DNA of 6,075 nt from Acidovorax sp. GTDB taxonomy: Bacteria > Pseudomonadota > Gammaproteobacteria > Burkholderiales > Burkholderiaceae_C. Below are positions 1-5,740 of the stretch, piece after piece. Numbering within the stretch: the first letter of the stretch is position 1; each line of letters begins with the position of its first letter. The notes beneath the pieces were generated by a model. It was given only the letters and a program-made list of their open reading frames with translations, did no database searches and was not told the DNA's origin. The translations under genes were made by a program, and so were the position numbers. The DNA lies in assembly GCA_011620245.1 (NCBI GenBank), contig WOZN01000372.1, forward strand, positions 1-6,075, written 5' to 3'.

Positions 1-1
1 C

Positions 2-631
2 CCCGCCGCCGTGATCTGCGAGATCATGAAGGACGACGGCACCATGGCGCGCCTGCCCGACCTGCAGATTTTTGCCGCCAAGCACGGCATCAAGATCGGC
101 ACCATCGCCGACCTGATCGAGCACCGCAGCCGCACCGAATCGCTGGTCGAGAAGATGGGCCAGCGCACGCTGCAGACGGCCTACGGCGAGTTCACCGCCC
201 ACGCCTTCCGCGACAAGCCCAGCCGGGCCATGCACCTGGCCCTGGCCAAGGGCCAGTGGAGCGCGGACGATGTGGTGCCCGTGCGCGTGCACGAGCCGCT
301 GTCGGTGCTGGATGTGCTGGAAGTGAACCGCTCCATGCACTCGTGGGGCCTGGACACCAGCCTGCACTACATCGCCAGCCAGGGCAAGGGCGTGGCCGTG
401 CTGCTCAACTGCGGTGAAAGCGCCGCACAGCTGCTGGAGCAGTTCGAGGGCACGGCGCGTGCCGCGCAGGCCCCCGAGCGCGGCCGCATGGATCTGCGCA
501 CCTACGGCGTGGGCGCGCAGATCCTGCGCGAATGCGGCGTGCACAAGATGCATCTCATGGGCCGGGCCCGCCGCATGCCCAGCATGGCGGGCTACGGACT
601 CGAAATCACGGGCTACATCCCCAAAGAATAG
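2..631 (+). CDS. ribBA: 3' part of 3,4-dihydroxy-2-butanone 4-phosphate synthase with a degenerate GTP cyclohydrolase II-like domain (RibBA/RibBX type)
   Basis: The 5' end is cut off by the window edge. The frame is open to the first base, and the GTG at 11 lies inside the conserved RibB block ([19 protein letters not shown]), so it is not the start. DHBP synthase converts ribulose 5-phosphate into the four-carbon riboflavin precursor in the cytoplasm. The visible RibB portion ends near IADLIEHR (about 110-130). From about 180 to the stop the protein resembles GTP cyclohydrolase II: VRVH at 281-292 and [17 protein letters not shown] at about 461-511. The three zinc cysteines expected after VRVH are absent, and the catalytic RQEGRGIGL stretch is replaced by [10 protein letters not shown]. 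This domain is therefore probably inactive as a cyclohydrolase, matching the proteobacterial variant called RibBX; a separate RibA would be needed elsewhere. The stop lies 10 bases before ribH. Family identity is firm; loss of GCHII activity is inference from missing residues. Confidence 0.93.
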   Translation, partial: PAAVICEIMKDDGTMARLPDLQIFAAKHGIKIGTIADLIEHRSRTESLVEKMGQRTLQTAYGEFTAHAFRDKPSRAMHLALAKGQWSADDVVPVRVHEPLSVLDVLEVNRSMHSWGLDTSLHYIASQGKGVAVLLNCGESAAQLLEQFEGTARAAQAPERGRMDLRTYGVGAQILRECGVHKMHLMGRARRMPSMAGYGLEITGYIPKE

Positions 632-641
632 GAATCACACC

Positions 642-1106
642 ATGTTTGGCGCAGAAAAAGGAACAGCAGACCGGCTCGATGGCAAGAAGCTGCACATCGG
701 CATCGTCCAGGCCCGCTTCAACGAAGGCATCACCAACGCACTGGCTGCGGCCTGCCGCAATGCATTGCTGGACCTGGGCGTGCAGGAAAAGCACATCACC
801 CATGTGCTGGTGCCCGGTGCGCTCGAAGTGCCAGTGGCCCTGCAGGCCATGGCCGAGAGCGACAACTTCGATGCACTGATCGCCCTGGGCTGCATCATCC
901 GCGGCGAAACCTACCATTTCGAGCTGGTGGCCAATGAATCGGGCGCGGGCCTGACCCGGCTGGCGCTCGACTACCAGCTGCCCATCGCCAACGCCATTCT
1001 CACCACCGAAAACCTGGAACAGGCCGTTGCGCGCCAGACCGAAAAGGGCCGCGATGCCGCCTACGTGGCGGTGGAAATGGCCAACCTGCTGGAAGCATTG
1101 TCATGA
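642..1106 (+). CDS. ribH: 6,7-dimethyl-8-ribityllumazine synthase
   Basis: This 154-residue protein has the usual length for lumazine synthase, the penultimate riboflavin enzyme. It condenses 5-amino-6-ribitylamino-uracil with the DHBP made by RibB, typically in an oligomeric cytoplasmic shell. Visible motifs are [12 protein letters not shown] (20-31) at the pyrimidine pocket, VPGALEVP (57-64), [13 protein letters not shown] (88-100) with the conserved active-site His92, and [12 protein letters not shown] (117-128). The ATG at 642 is preceded by AGGA at 630-633 with 8 bases spacing and comes 10 bases after the upstream stop. A longer in-frame start at 414 would lie entirely inside the RibB reading frame and adds an Arg/Ala-rich non-homologous stretch, so it is rejected. 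The stop codon overlaps the nusB start as ATGA, implying translational coupling within one operon. Confidence 0.98.
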   Translation: MFGAEKGTADRLDGKKLHIGIVQARFNEGITNALAAACRNALLDLGVQEKHITHVLVPGALEVPVALQAMAESDNFDALIALGCIIRGETYHFELVANESGAGLTRLALDYQLPIANAILTTENLEQAVARQTEKGRDAAYVAVEMANLLEALS

Positions 1107-1672
1107 CCGATCCCACCACGCCAGCATCGTCCCCGCCTGCGCGCCCCCCCAGGCAGGCCCGCACCGGGCTCAAAAGCAATGGCGTGCGCAAGGCGGCCTC
1201 CAAATCCAACCGCAGCCGCGCGCGCGAGTTTGCACTGCAGGCGCTGTACCAGCACATCGTGGGGCGCAACGAGGCCGCGGCCATTGATGCGTTCACGCGC
1301 GACCTGGCCGGCTTTCACAAGGCCGACGCCGCGCATTACAACGCCGTGCTGCACGGCTGCATCAACACGGCCGCCGAACTCGATGCCCTGATCACGCCGC
1401 TGCTCGACCGCAAGATGGCCGAGATCTCGCCCGTCGAGCACGCCACCATGTGGATCGGCGTGTACGAGTTCCAGCATTGCCTGGATGTGCCTTGGCGCGT
1501 GGTGCTCAACGAGTGCATCGAGCTGGCCAAGGAATTTGGCGGCACCGACGGCCACAAATATGTGAATGCCGTGCTCAACGGCCTGGCGCCCCGCCTGCGT
1601 GCGGCCGAGGTGGCCGCCGACAAGGGCGCCGCGCCGGTCGCCGCCTCCGCCAACACCGATGCTGCCGCCTGA
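1103..1672 (+). CDS. nusB: Transcription antitermination factor NusB
   Basis: The 189-residue protein is longer than the roughly 140 residues of E. coli NusB. NusB pairs with NusE (ribosomal protein S10) and binds boxA RNA in antitermination complexes, mainly on rRNA operons. The core runs from about residue 37 ([13 protein letters not shown], with the arginine-rich RNA-contacting start of helix 1) to the diagnostic [33 protein letters not shown] (130-162). The extra length is a basic, Pro/Ser/Lys-rich N-terminal tail (1-36) and an Ala-rich C-terminal tail (about 166-189), both probably disordered. The ATG overlaps the ribH stop (ATGA) and has GGAAG at 1091-1095, 7 bases upstream, which supports this start despite the long tail. 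The ribH-nusB pairing is common in proteobacteria and suggests cotranscription with the riboflavin genes. Confidence 0.97.
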   Translation: MTDPTTPASSPPARPPRQARTGLKSNGVRKAASKSNRSRAREFALQALYQHIVGRNEAAAIDAFTRDLAGFHKADAAHYNAVLHGCINTAAELDALITPLLDRKMAEISPVEHATMWIGVYEFQHCLDVPWRVVLNECIELAKEFGGTDGHKYVNAVLNGLAPRLRAAEVAADKGAAPVAASANTDAAA

Positions 1673-1684
1673 ACCAGCGCCCCG

Positions 1685-1699
1685 GGCCGCCCTGCGGCC
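1685..1699 (+). terminator. GC-rich hairpin just after nusB (possible weak terminator)
   Basis: The arms GGCCGC (1685-1690) and GCGGCC (1694-1699) are perfect and enclose a 3-base loop, 12 bases after the nusB stop. There is no T-run directly after it; the nearest T-rich patch is at 1718-1726. It could slow or end transcription of the riboflavin-nusB transcript, but it does not meet the standard for a canonical intrinsic terminator. Confidence 0.25.
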
Positions 1700-1733
1700 T
1701 GCCTAATGATCCGGCCCTTTGTTGTATCAACTA

Positions 1734-1807
1734 CCGTTCAGGCTGAGCTTGTCGAAGCCCTTCGACCCTTCGTCGGGCTCAGGACAGGCCAGGCTCAGGG
1801 CGAACGG
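1734..1807. repeat. REP-like imperfect palindromic repeat (ctgagcttgtcgaag family)
   Basis: Outer arms pair across the element: CCGTTC (1734-1739) with GAACGG (1802-1807), and CTGAGC (1743-1748) with GCTCAG (1793-1798), separated by a 3-base mismatch. An inner hairpin pairs GTCGAA (1751-1756) with TTCGAC (1761-1766) around GCCC. Two short direct repeats lie inside: CCCTTCG at 1758 and 1766, and GGCTCAGG at 1776 and 1792. From general knowledge, elements with this ctgagcttgtcgaag / ggctcagggcgaacgg signature are dispersed in many copies between genes of Comamonadaceae and related bacteria. They can fold in RNA or DNA, and their function is not settled. Copy number in this genome cannot be seen from one window. 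Confidence 0.8.
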
Positions 1808-1846
1808 TTCAGACTTCAGCGGGCCGCATCAATATTTCCGTCATCA

Positions 1847-1861
1847 CCCGCGCAGCGCGGG
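1847..1861 (+). other. Short GC hairpin in the presumed leader of the aminotransferase gene
   Basis: CCCGCGC (1847-1853) and GCGCGGG (1855-1861) are exact reverse complements around a single A, so about six pairs would form with a 3-base loop. It ends 14 bases before the ATG at 1876 and just before the AGGA ribosome-binding candidate. It may affect translation initiation, but such short GC palindromes also arise by chance in DNA this GC-rich. Confidence 0.3.
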
Positions 1862-1875
1862 CAGGATCCCTCCCC

Positions 1876-3060
1876 ATGAAGTTTTCCACACGCGCCGGGC
1901 GCATCGAACCGTTTTATGTGATGGAAATGGCCAAGGCCGCACAAGCCATGGCGCGCGAAGTGGCCGGCAGCAGCCAGCCCATGATCTTCCTGAACATCGG
2001 CGAGCCCGATTTCACGGCGCCCCCGCTGGTGCAGGAAGCCGCCGCACGCGCCGTGCGCGATGGCGCCACGCAGTACACCCCGTCACTGGGCTACGAGCCC
2101 CTGCGCGAGCGCATCAGCGGCTGGTACCAGCAGCGCTTTGGTGTGAACGTGCCGGCGCGCCGCATCGTGGTCACGGCCGGCGCCTCGGCGGCACTGCACC
2201 TGGCCTGCCTGGCGCTGATCGAGGCCGGCGACGAGGTGCTGATGCCCGACCCCAGCTACCCCTGCAACCGGCATTTCGTGAGCGCCGCCGAAGGCAACGC
2301 TGTGCTGATTCCCACCACGGCCGCCGAGCGCTACCAGCTGAGCGCCGAGAAGGTGCAGGCGGCCTGGAACAGCAAGACGCGCGGCGTGCTGCTGGCCTCG
2401 CCCTCCAACCCCACGGGCACCTCCATTGCGCCCGATGAGCTGCGCCGCATCCACGGCGTGGTGCAGGACCGGGGCGGCGTGACGATGATCGACGAGATCT
2501 ACCTGGGTCTGTCGTACGAAAAAGCTTTCGGCCAGACGGCCCTGGCCATCGACGACAACGTCATCAGCATCAACAGCTTCAGCAAATATTTCAACATGAC
2601 GGGCTGGCGCCTGGGCTGGATGGTGGTGCCCGATGTCATGGTGCCCGTGGTCGAGCGCCTTGCGCAAAACCTGTTCATCTGCGCCAGCACCGTCTCGCAA
2701 CTCGCGGCCATGGCCTGCTTCGAGGCCGAAAGCATTGCCGAATACGAACGCCGGCGCGCCGAGTTCAAGGCCCGGCGCGACTACTTCATCCCTGCCCTGC
2801 AGGCCCTGGGCCTGGCCGTGCCCGTGATGCCCGACGGCGCCTTCTATGCCTGGGCCGACTGCACCAGCGCCTGCGAAAAGCTCGGCGTGCAGGGCAGCTG
2901 GGATTTTGCCTACGAGCTGATGCGCCGCGCCCATGTGGCCGTGACGCCGGGGCGCGACTTCGGCACCTTTGAACCGCAACGCTTCGTGCGCCTCTCCACG
3001 GCCAATTCGATGGCGCAACTGCAGGAATCTGTGGCGCGGCTGCGCGCGCTGCTGGGCTGA
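1876..3060 (+). CDS. PLP-dependent class I/II aminotransferase (substrate unknown)
   Basis: The 394-residue protein is a complete fold-type I aminotransferase of the aspartate aminotransferase family, expected to be cytoplasmic. Visible landmarks are NIGEPDF (40-46), the YTPSLGYEPLR block (67-77), the glycine turn AGASAAL (101-107), SNPTG (177-181), DEIY with the PLP-pyridine Asp206 (206-209), SFSK with Schiff-base Lys237 (234-237) followed by GWRLGW (243-248), and Arg372 in VRLSTANS, the expected carboxylate-binding arginine. All core catalytic residues are present. The ATG at 1876 follows AGGA (1863-1866) at 9 bases and starts the conserved N-terminal helix. I cannot assign a specific substrate; aspartate, aromatic or alanine/valine aminotransferase and MalY/PatB-like roles were considered, and no distinguishing motif decides it. 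The stop is 9 bases before ybgC, so readthrough into the tol genes is likely. Confidence 0.95.
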   Translation: MKFSTRAGRIEPFYVMEMAKAAQAMAREVAGSSQPMIFLNIGEPDFTAPPLVQEAAARAVRDGATQYTPSLGYEPLRERISGWYQQRFGVNVPARRIVVTAGASAALHLACLALIEAGDEVLMPDPSYPCNRHFVSAAEGNAVLIPTTAAERYQLSAEKVQAAWNSKTRGVLLASPSNPTGTSIAPDELRRIHGVVQDRGGVTMIDEIYLGLSYEKAFGQTALAIDDNVISINSFSKYFNMTGWRLGWMVVPDVMVPVVERLAQNLFICASTVSQLAAMACFEAESIAEYERRRAEFKARRDYFIPALQALGLAVPVMPDGAFYAWADCTSACEKLGVQGSWDFAYELMRRAHVAVTPGRDFGTFEPQRFVRLSTANSMAQLQESVARLRALLG

Positions 3061-3069
3061 AGCGAAGCC

Positions 3070-3486
3070 ATGGCGTTCGAATTCCCCATTCGCATCTATT
3101 GGGAAGACACCGATGCCGGCGGCATCGTGTTCTACGCCAACTACCTGAAGTTCTTCGAACGCGCCCGCACCGAATGGCTGCGCTCGCTGGGCATTGGCCA
3201 GCAGCGGTTGCGGGAACAAACCGGCGGAATGTTCGTCGTAACCGATGCCCGCCTGCGTTACCTGCGCCCGGCACGCCTGGACGATGCACTCATCGTTACC
3301 GCCCATTTGCACGAAGCAGGCCGCGCATCCTTGACAATCGTGCAGCAGGCGCTATTGAATAATGAGCATTTGACCGATCGACCGCGCGTTTTGCTGAGCG
3401 AAGGCACCATCCGCATCGGCTGGGTGGATGCCGCCAGCATGCGCCCCGCAAGAATCCCGAGCACCCTTCTGGAACAACTTTCATGA
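3070..3486 (+). CDS. ybgC: Tol-Pal system-associated acyl-CoA thioesterase YbgC
   Basis: This 138-residue hotdog-fold protein matches YbgC, a cytoplasmic acyl-CoA thioesterase usually encoded at the head of tol-pal operons and linked to phospholipid metabolism. The signature is YWEDTDAGGIVFYANYLKFF-ERARTEWLR (10-38), with the catalytic acid expected at Asp15 (Asp18 in E. coli). A YLRPARLDD block follows at about residue 60-68. One key position differs: Tyr22 sits where E. coli YbgC has His25. The ATG at 3070 begins 9 bases after the aminotransferase stop; no strong Shine-Dalgarno is seen (only a GAAG-type purine patch), so translation may depend partly on ribosomes arriving from upstream. The stop overlaps the tolQ start as ATGA. 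Confidence 0.96.
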   Translation: MAFEFPIRIYWEDTDAGGIVFYANYLKFFERARTEWLRSLGIGQQRLREQTGGMFVVTDARLRYLRPARLDDALIVTAHLHEAGRASLTIVQQALLNNEHLTDRPRVLLSEGTIRIGWVDAASMRPARIPSTLLEQLS

Positions 3487-4184
3487 ATTCCCAAGACATG
3501 TCCATCATCACCCTGGTGCTGCACGCCAGCTGGGTGGTGCAACTCGTCATGCTGCTGCTGCTGGGCGTCTCCGTCGCGAGCTGGGCCGCCATCTTTCGCA
3601 AGCTGTTTGCCCTGAAGCGGGTGAAGGCGCTCAACGAGGATTTCGAGCGCGATTTCTGGTCGGGCACCAGCCTCAACGACCTGTATGCCAGCGCCGCGCA
3701 GAACGCCAAGAACGCCGGCCCCATGGAACGCATATTCGCCAGCGGCATGCGCGAATACCAGAAGCTGCGCGAACGCCGCATCATCGACCCCGGCACGCTG
3801 CTCGACGGCGCCCGCCGCGCCATGCGCGCCAGCTTCCAACGCGAGATGGACATGGTCGAATCCAGCCTGTCGTTCCTCGGCTCGGTGGCCTCGGTGAGCC
3901 CCTACGTGGGCCTGTTCGGCACGGTGTGGGGCATCATGCACGCCTTCACGGGCTTTGCCGGCATGGAGCAGGTCACGCTGGCCACCGTGGCGCCCGGCAT
4001 CGCCGAAGCACTGGTGGCCACCGCCCTCGGGCTGTTTTCGGCCATCCCGGCCGTGATCGCCTACAACCGCTTCGCGCGCGACATCGACCGCGTGGCCAGC
4101 CACCAGGAGACCTTCATCGAAGAGTTCTCCAACATCCTGCAGCGCAACCTGGGCGCCCACCCCGGCTCGCCCTCGGGCCACTGA
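3483..4184 (+). CDS. tolQ: Tol-Pal system proton-channel subunit TolQ
   Basis: This 233-residue inner-membrane protein belongs to the TolQ/ExbB/MotA family (E. coli TolQ is 230). With TolR it forms the proton-driven stator that energises TolA for outer-membrane constriction at division. Three membrane segments are visible: about 9-36, then after a large cytoplasmic loop of basic and acidic residues (about 40-128), about 131-158 and 164-194. Conserved blocks include GLFGTVWGI (143-151) and VAPGIAEALVATALGL (169-184); Thr147 and Thr180 correspond to the channel threonines T145 and T178 of E. coli. The ATG at 3483 overlaps the ybgC stop and has GGAA at 3471-3474, 8 bases upstream. A second ATG at 3498 is a less likely start. 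tolR follows after 14 bases. Confidence 0.97.
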   Translation: MNSQDMSIITLVLHASWVVQLVMLLLLGVSVASWAAIFRKLFALKRVKALNEDFERDFWSGTSLNDLYASAAQNAKNAGPMERIFASGMREYQKLRERRIIDPGTLLDGARRAMRASFQREMDMVESSLSFLGSVASVSPYVGLFGTVWGIMHAFTGFAGMEQVTLATVAPGIAEALVATALGLFSAIPAVIAYNRFARDIDRVASHQETFIEEFSNILQRNLGAHPGSPSGH

Positions 4185-4198
4185 ACCGGAAGACCGAC

Positions 4199-4624
4199 AT
4201 GCCCGCAATGGCCTCGCGCACTGGCAGCCGCCGCCGCTCCATGAACGAAATCAACATGGTGCCCTTCATCGACGTGATGCTGGTGCTGCTCATCATCTTC
4301 ATGGTGACGGCGCCCATGCTCACACCGAGTTCGGTGAACGTGCCTTCGGTCGGCAAGGGCGCCAAGGTACCCAAAAGGCGGGCGGACGTCATCGTCGAAA
4401 AGGATGGCGGCATCCGCTTCAAGGCCGACGGCAACGAACGGACCGTTCCCCTGCAGAGCTTGGGCGCCACGGCCAAGAACTGGCTCAAGGATCAGCCGGA
4501 AGACACGCCCGTGCTCATCAGCGCGGACAAAAACGTCTCCTACGATTCCGTGATGAAAGCCATGTCGGCCCTGCAGGGTGCCGGTGTGACTCGGGTCGCC
4601 CTGGCCGTGAAAAGCGGCGGCTGA
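4199..4624 (+). CDS. tolR: Tol-Pal system protein TolR (ExbD/TolR family)
   Basis: The 141-residue protein has the normal length (E. coli TolR is 142) and layout: a short basic cytoplasmic N-terminus (SRRRSMNEINM), a single membrane helix at about 21-41 starting VPFIDVMLVLLIIF, and a periplasmic domain ending in the ExbD-type block ISADKNVSYDSVMKAMSALQ (97-116). Asp25 corresponds to Asp23 of E. coli, the residue that carries protons at the TolQ-TolR interface. The ATG at 4199 has GGAA at 4188-4191, 7 bases upstream, just after the tolQ stop. The open frame extends back to about 3428, but that extension is an Arg/His/Pro-rich shadow lying over tolQ and is not part of the protein. tolA begins 22 bases after the stop. 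Confidence 0.97.
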   Translation: MPAMASRTGSRRRSMNEINMVPFIDVMLVLLIIFMVTAPMLTPSSVNVPSVGKGAKVPKRRADVIVEKDGGIRFKADGNERTVPLQSLGATAKNWLKDQPEDTPVLISADKNVSYDSVMKAMSALQGAGVTRVALAVKSGG

Positions 4625-4646
4625 CGACCGGCATACCCAGACCCCC

Positions 4647-5627
4647 ATGCACGCCCAAGACGACCGCGACCAGTTTGCCCCGCCCCACCCGCCGGCCCGC
4701 CTGCGCGCCATTGCACTGGCCGTACTGGCGCACGCCATTCTGATTGCGGCACTGACCTGGGGCGTGAACTGGAAAAGCAGCGCCGACATGCCGGCCGTGC
4801 AGGCCGAACTGTGGTCGGCCGTTCCGCAACAGGCAGCCCCCCGGGCCGTCGAGCCCCCGGCGCCCCCACCCAAGCCAATGCCCGAGCCGCCCAGGCCCAG
4901 GCCCAGGCCCATACCGCCCCCGCCCCCGCCACGGCAGGCTGAGCCGGACACCCGCGAGGCCGACATCGCCATCGAGCGCGAGAAAAAGCGCCTGGAGAAA
5001 GAAAAGAAAGAGCGCCAGCAGCAGCTCGAACGCGAGAAGCGCGAGCGCGAACGCCAGGAACAAGAGCGCCGCGAGCGCCTGGAGCAGGAGAAGAAAGAAC
5101 GCCTGCAAAAGGAAAAGGCCGAGCAGCAAAAAGCCGAGCGCGAGAAAGAGCGCCTGGACAAGCTGGAAAAGCAAAAACAGCTGGCCGAAGACCAGAAACG
5201 CCAGGCACAGGAAGAAAAGCGCAAGCAGGACGCCCTCGAGAAGGCCAGCGCCAAGGCCGCCGAAGCCCGTCGGCAGGAAAACATCCGCCGCATGCAAGGC
5301 CTGGCCGGCGCCACGGGCGGCGAAACCGCCACGGGCCAGGCCCTGCGGGATGCAGGCCCCTCGGGCAGCTATGGCGGCAAGGTGGCGGCCAAGGTCCGGC
5401 CCAACATCGTGTACCCCGATGCCATCGCCGGCAACCCGCGCGCGGTGGTGCAGGTGCGCGCTGCCTCCGATGGCACCATCGTGGGCAAAAAACTGATCCA
5501 ATCCAGCGGCAACAAGGCCTGGGACGACGCCGTGCTGCGTGCGCTGGACAAGACCGAGTCGCTGCCTCGCGACGTGGACGGGCGCGTTCCGTCCTCGCTG
5601 GAAATCGGCTTTCGCCCGCAGGATTGA
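4647..5627 (+). CDS. tolA: Cell envelope integrity protein TolA
   Basis: This 326-residue protein (E. coli TolA is 421) has the three-part TolA plan. There is one inner-membrane anchor (about 19-41) containing the conserved His29, comparable to His22 of E. coli, which couples to TolQ-TolR. A Pro-rich stretch (about 60-98) precedes a long charged Lys/Glu/Arg/Gln helix or coiled coil (about 104-208). The compact C-terminal TonB/TolA domain (about 240-326) contains VRPNIVYPDAIAGNPRAVV, SDGTIVGKKLIQSSGNKAWD and SLEIGFRP and would contact TolB/Pal partners. No cysteine occurs in the whole protein, so the disulphide seen in the E. coli C-terminal domain is missing. The ATG at 4647 lacks a clear Shine-Dalgarno, but it is the only start giving a full cytoplasmic tip and anchor, and tight spacing to tolR suggests coupled translation. 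Divergence outside the anchor and C-terminal domain is normal for TolA. Confidence 0.95.
   Translation: MHAQDDRDQFAPPHPPARLRAIALAVLAHAILIAALTWGVNWKSSADMPAVQAELWSAVPQQAAPRAVEPPAPPPKPMPEPPRPRPRPIPPPPPPRQAEPDTREADIAIEREKKRLEKEKKERQQQLEREKRERERQEQERRERLEQEKKERLQKEKAEQQKAEREKERLDKLEKQKQLAEDQKRQAQEEKRKQDALEKASAKAAEARRQENIRRMQGLAGATGGETATGQALRDAGPSGSYGGKVAAKVRPNIVYPDAIAGNPRAVVQVRAASDGTIVGKKLIQSSGNKAWDDAVLRALDKTESLPRDVDGRVPSSLEIGFRPQD
4890..4910 (+). repeat. In-frame hexamer repeat (CCCAGG, 3.5 copies) inside tolA
   Basis: Three complete copies of CCCAGG plus a half copy run in tandem and encode alternating Pro-Arg (residues about 82-88), leading into a run of six prolines (90-95). Because the unit is six bases, gain or loss of a copy by slippage would keep the reading frame and only change the length of the periplasmic Pro-Arg spacer. 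It could simply reflect low-complexity coding. Confidence 0.7.
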
Positions 5628-5740
5628 AAATCTCGACACGGGGCAACGCGCCCCACTTCGAAACGCTGCAGCGACGCCTCCACCTGCCGGTTTACCGAGG
5701 TAGCGCACAGCAGTTTCCATGGCCTCGGCCACAATGAACC
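5628..5740. other. 113-base intergenic gap between tolA and trhP
   Basis: No gene is seen. A 5-base-pair hairpin, GGGGC (5640-5644) with GCCCC (5650-5654), lies 12 bases after the tolA stop, and a smaller CGGT/ACCG stem-loop lies at 5688-5697. Neither is followed by a T-run, so a canonical intrinsic terminator is absent. The gap is large compared with the 0-22 base spacing inside the tol genes, so a separate promoter for trhP here is plausible, but no clear -35/-10 pair could be identified. Confidence 0.5.

Larger units (their letters stand above)
1673..1875. other. 203-base intergenic gap between nusB and the aminotransferase gene
   Basis: No credible coding frame is seen here. The gap holds the hairpin directly after nusB, a REP-like palindrome in its centre and a short GC hairpin near the aminotransferase start. 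It is the largest noncoding stretch in the window and therefore the likeliest place for a transcript boundary between the riboflavin-nusB operon and the downstream genes. I could not identify a convincing -35/-10 pair: the best candidate (ttcaga at 1808, aatatt at 1831, 17 bases apart) matches the consensus poorly. Confidence 0.6.

Noticed and set aside
11..13. GTG as a start codon for the first gene
   Set aside because: The frame continues upstream to the window edge and the GTG lies within the conserved RibB block PAAVICEIM; the gene is cut by the window.
414..641. N-terminally extended form of RibH
   Set aside because: The extension is Arg/Ala/Pro-rich with no family match and lies over the well-conserved end of the RibB protein; the ATG at 642 has a good ribosome-binding site.
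1808..1836. Possible promoter (ttcaga, 17 bases, aatatt) upstream of the aminotransferase
   Set aside because: The -35 matches consensus at 4 of 6 and the -10 is poorer; with no other support this is within chance expectation.
1719..2438. 239-codon + strand frame starting before the REP-like repeat
   Set aside because: It runs through the palindrome and then over the aminotransferase in another frame, with Arg/Ala/Gly-rich shadow composition.
2083..3312. 409-codon open frame on the - strand
   Set aside because: It is antisense to the aminotransferase and ybgC, both with full family motifs. The predicted protein is His/Gln/Gly/Ala-rich, which is typical of a shadow frame in GC-rich DNA.
3428..4198. 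Long upstream extension of the tolR frame
   Set aside because: It covers tolQ out of frame, is rich in Arg/His/Pro, and would place the TolR membrane anchor in the middle of the protein; the ATG at 4199 gives normal TolR length.
3258..4208. 316-codon open frame on the - strand over ybgC and tolQ
   Set aside because: Composition is His/Gly/Ala-rich without recognisable domains, and the opposite strand encodes conserved YbgC and TolQ.
4061..5332. 423-codon - strand frame with Ser/Phe/Cys/Arg-rich repeats
   Set aside because: It is the reverse complement of the tolA Lys/Glu/Arg-rich helix codons, which necessarily reads as Ser/Phe/Leu-rich; no plausible domain. The same holds for the 4518-5732 and 4540-5646 frames.
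5640..5654. Hairpin after tolA as an intrinsic terminator
   Set aside because: Only five base pairs and no following T-run, so it does not meet the criteria; it is noted only as part of the intergenic gap.
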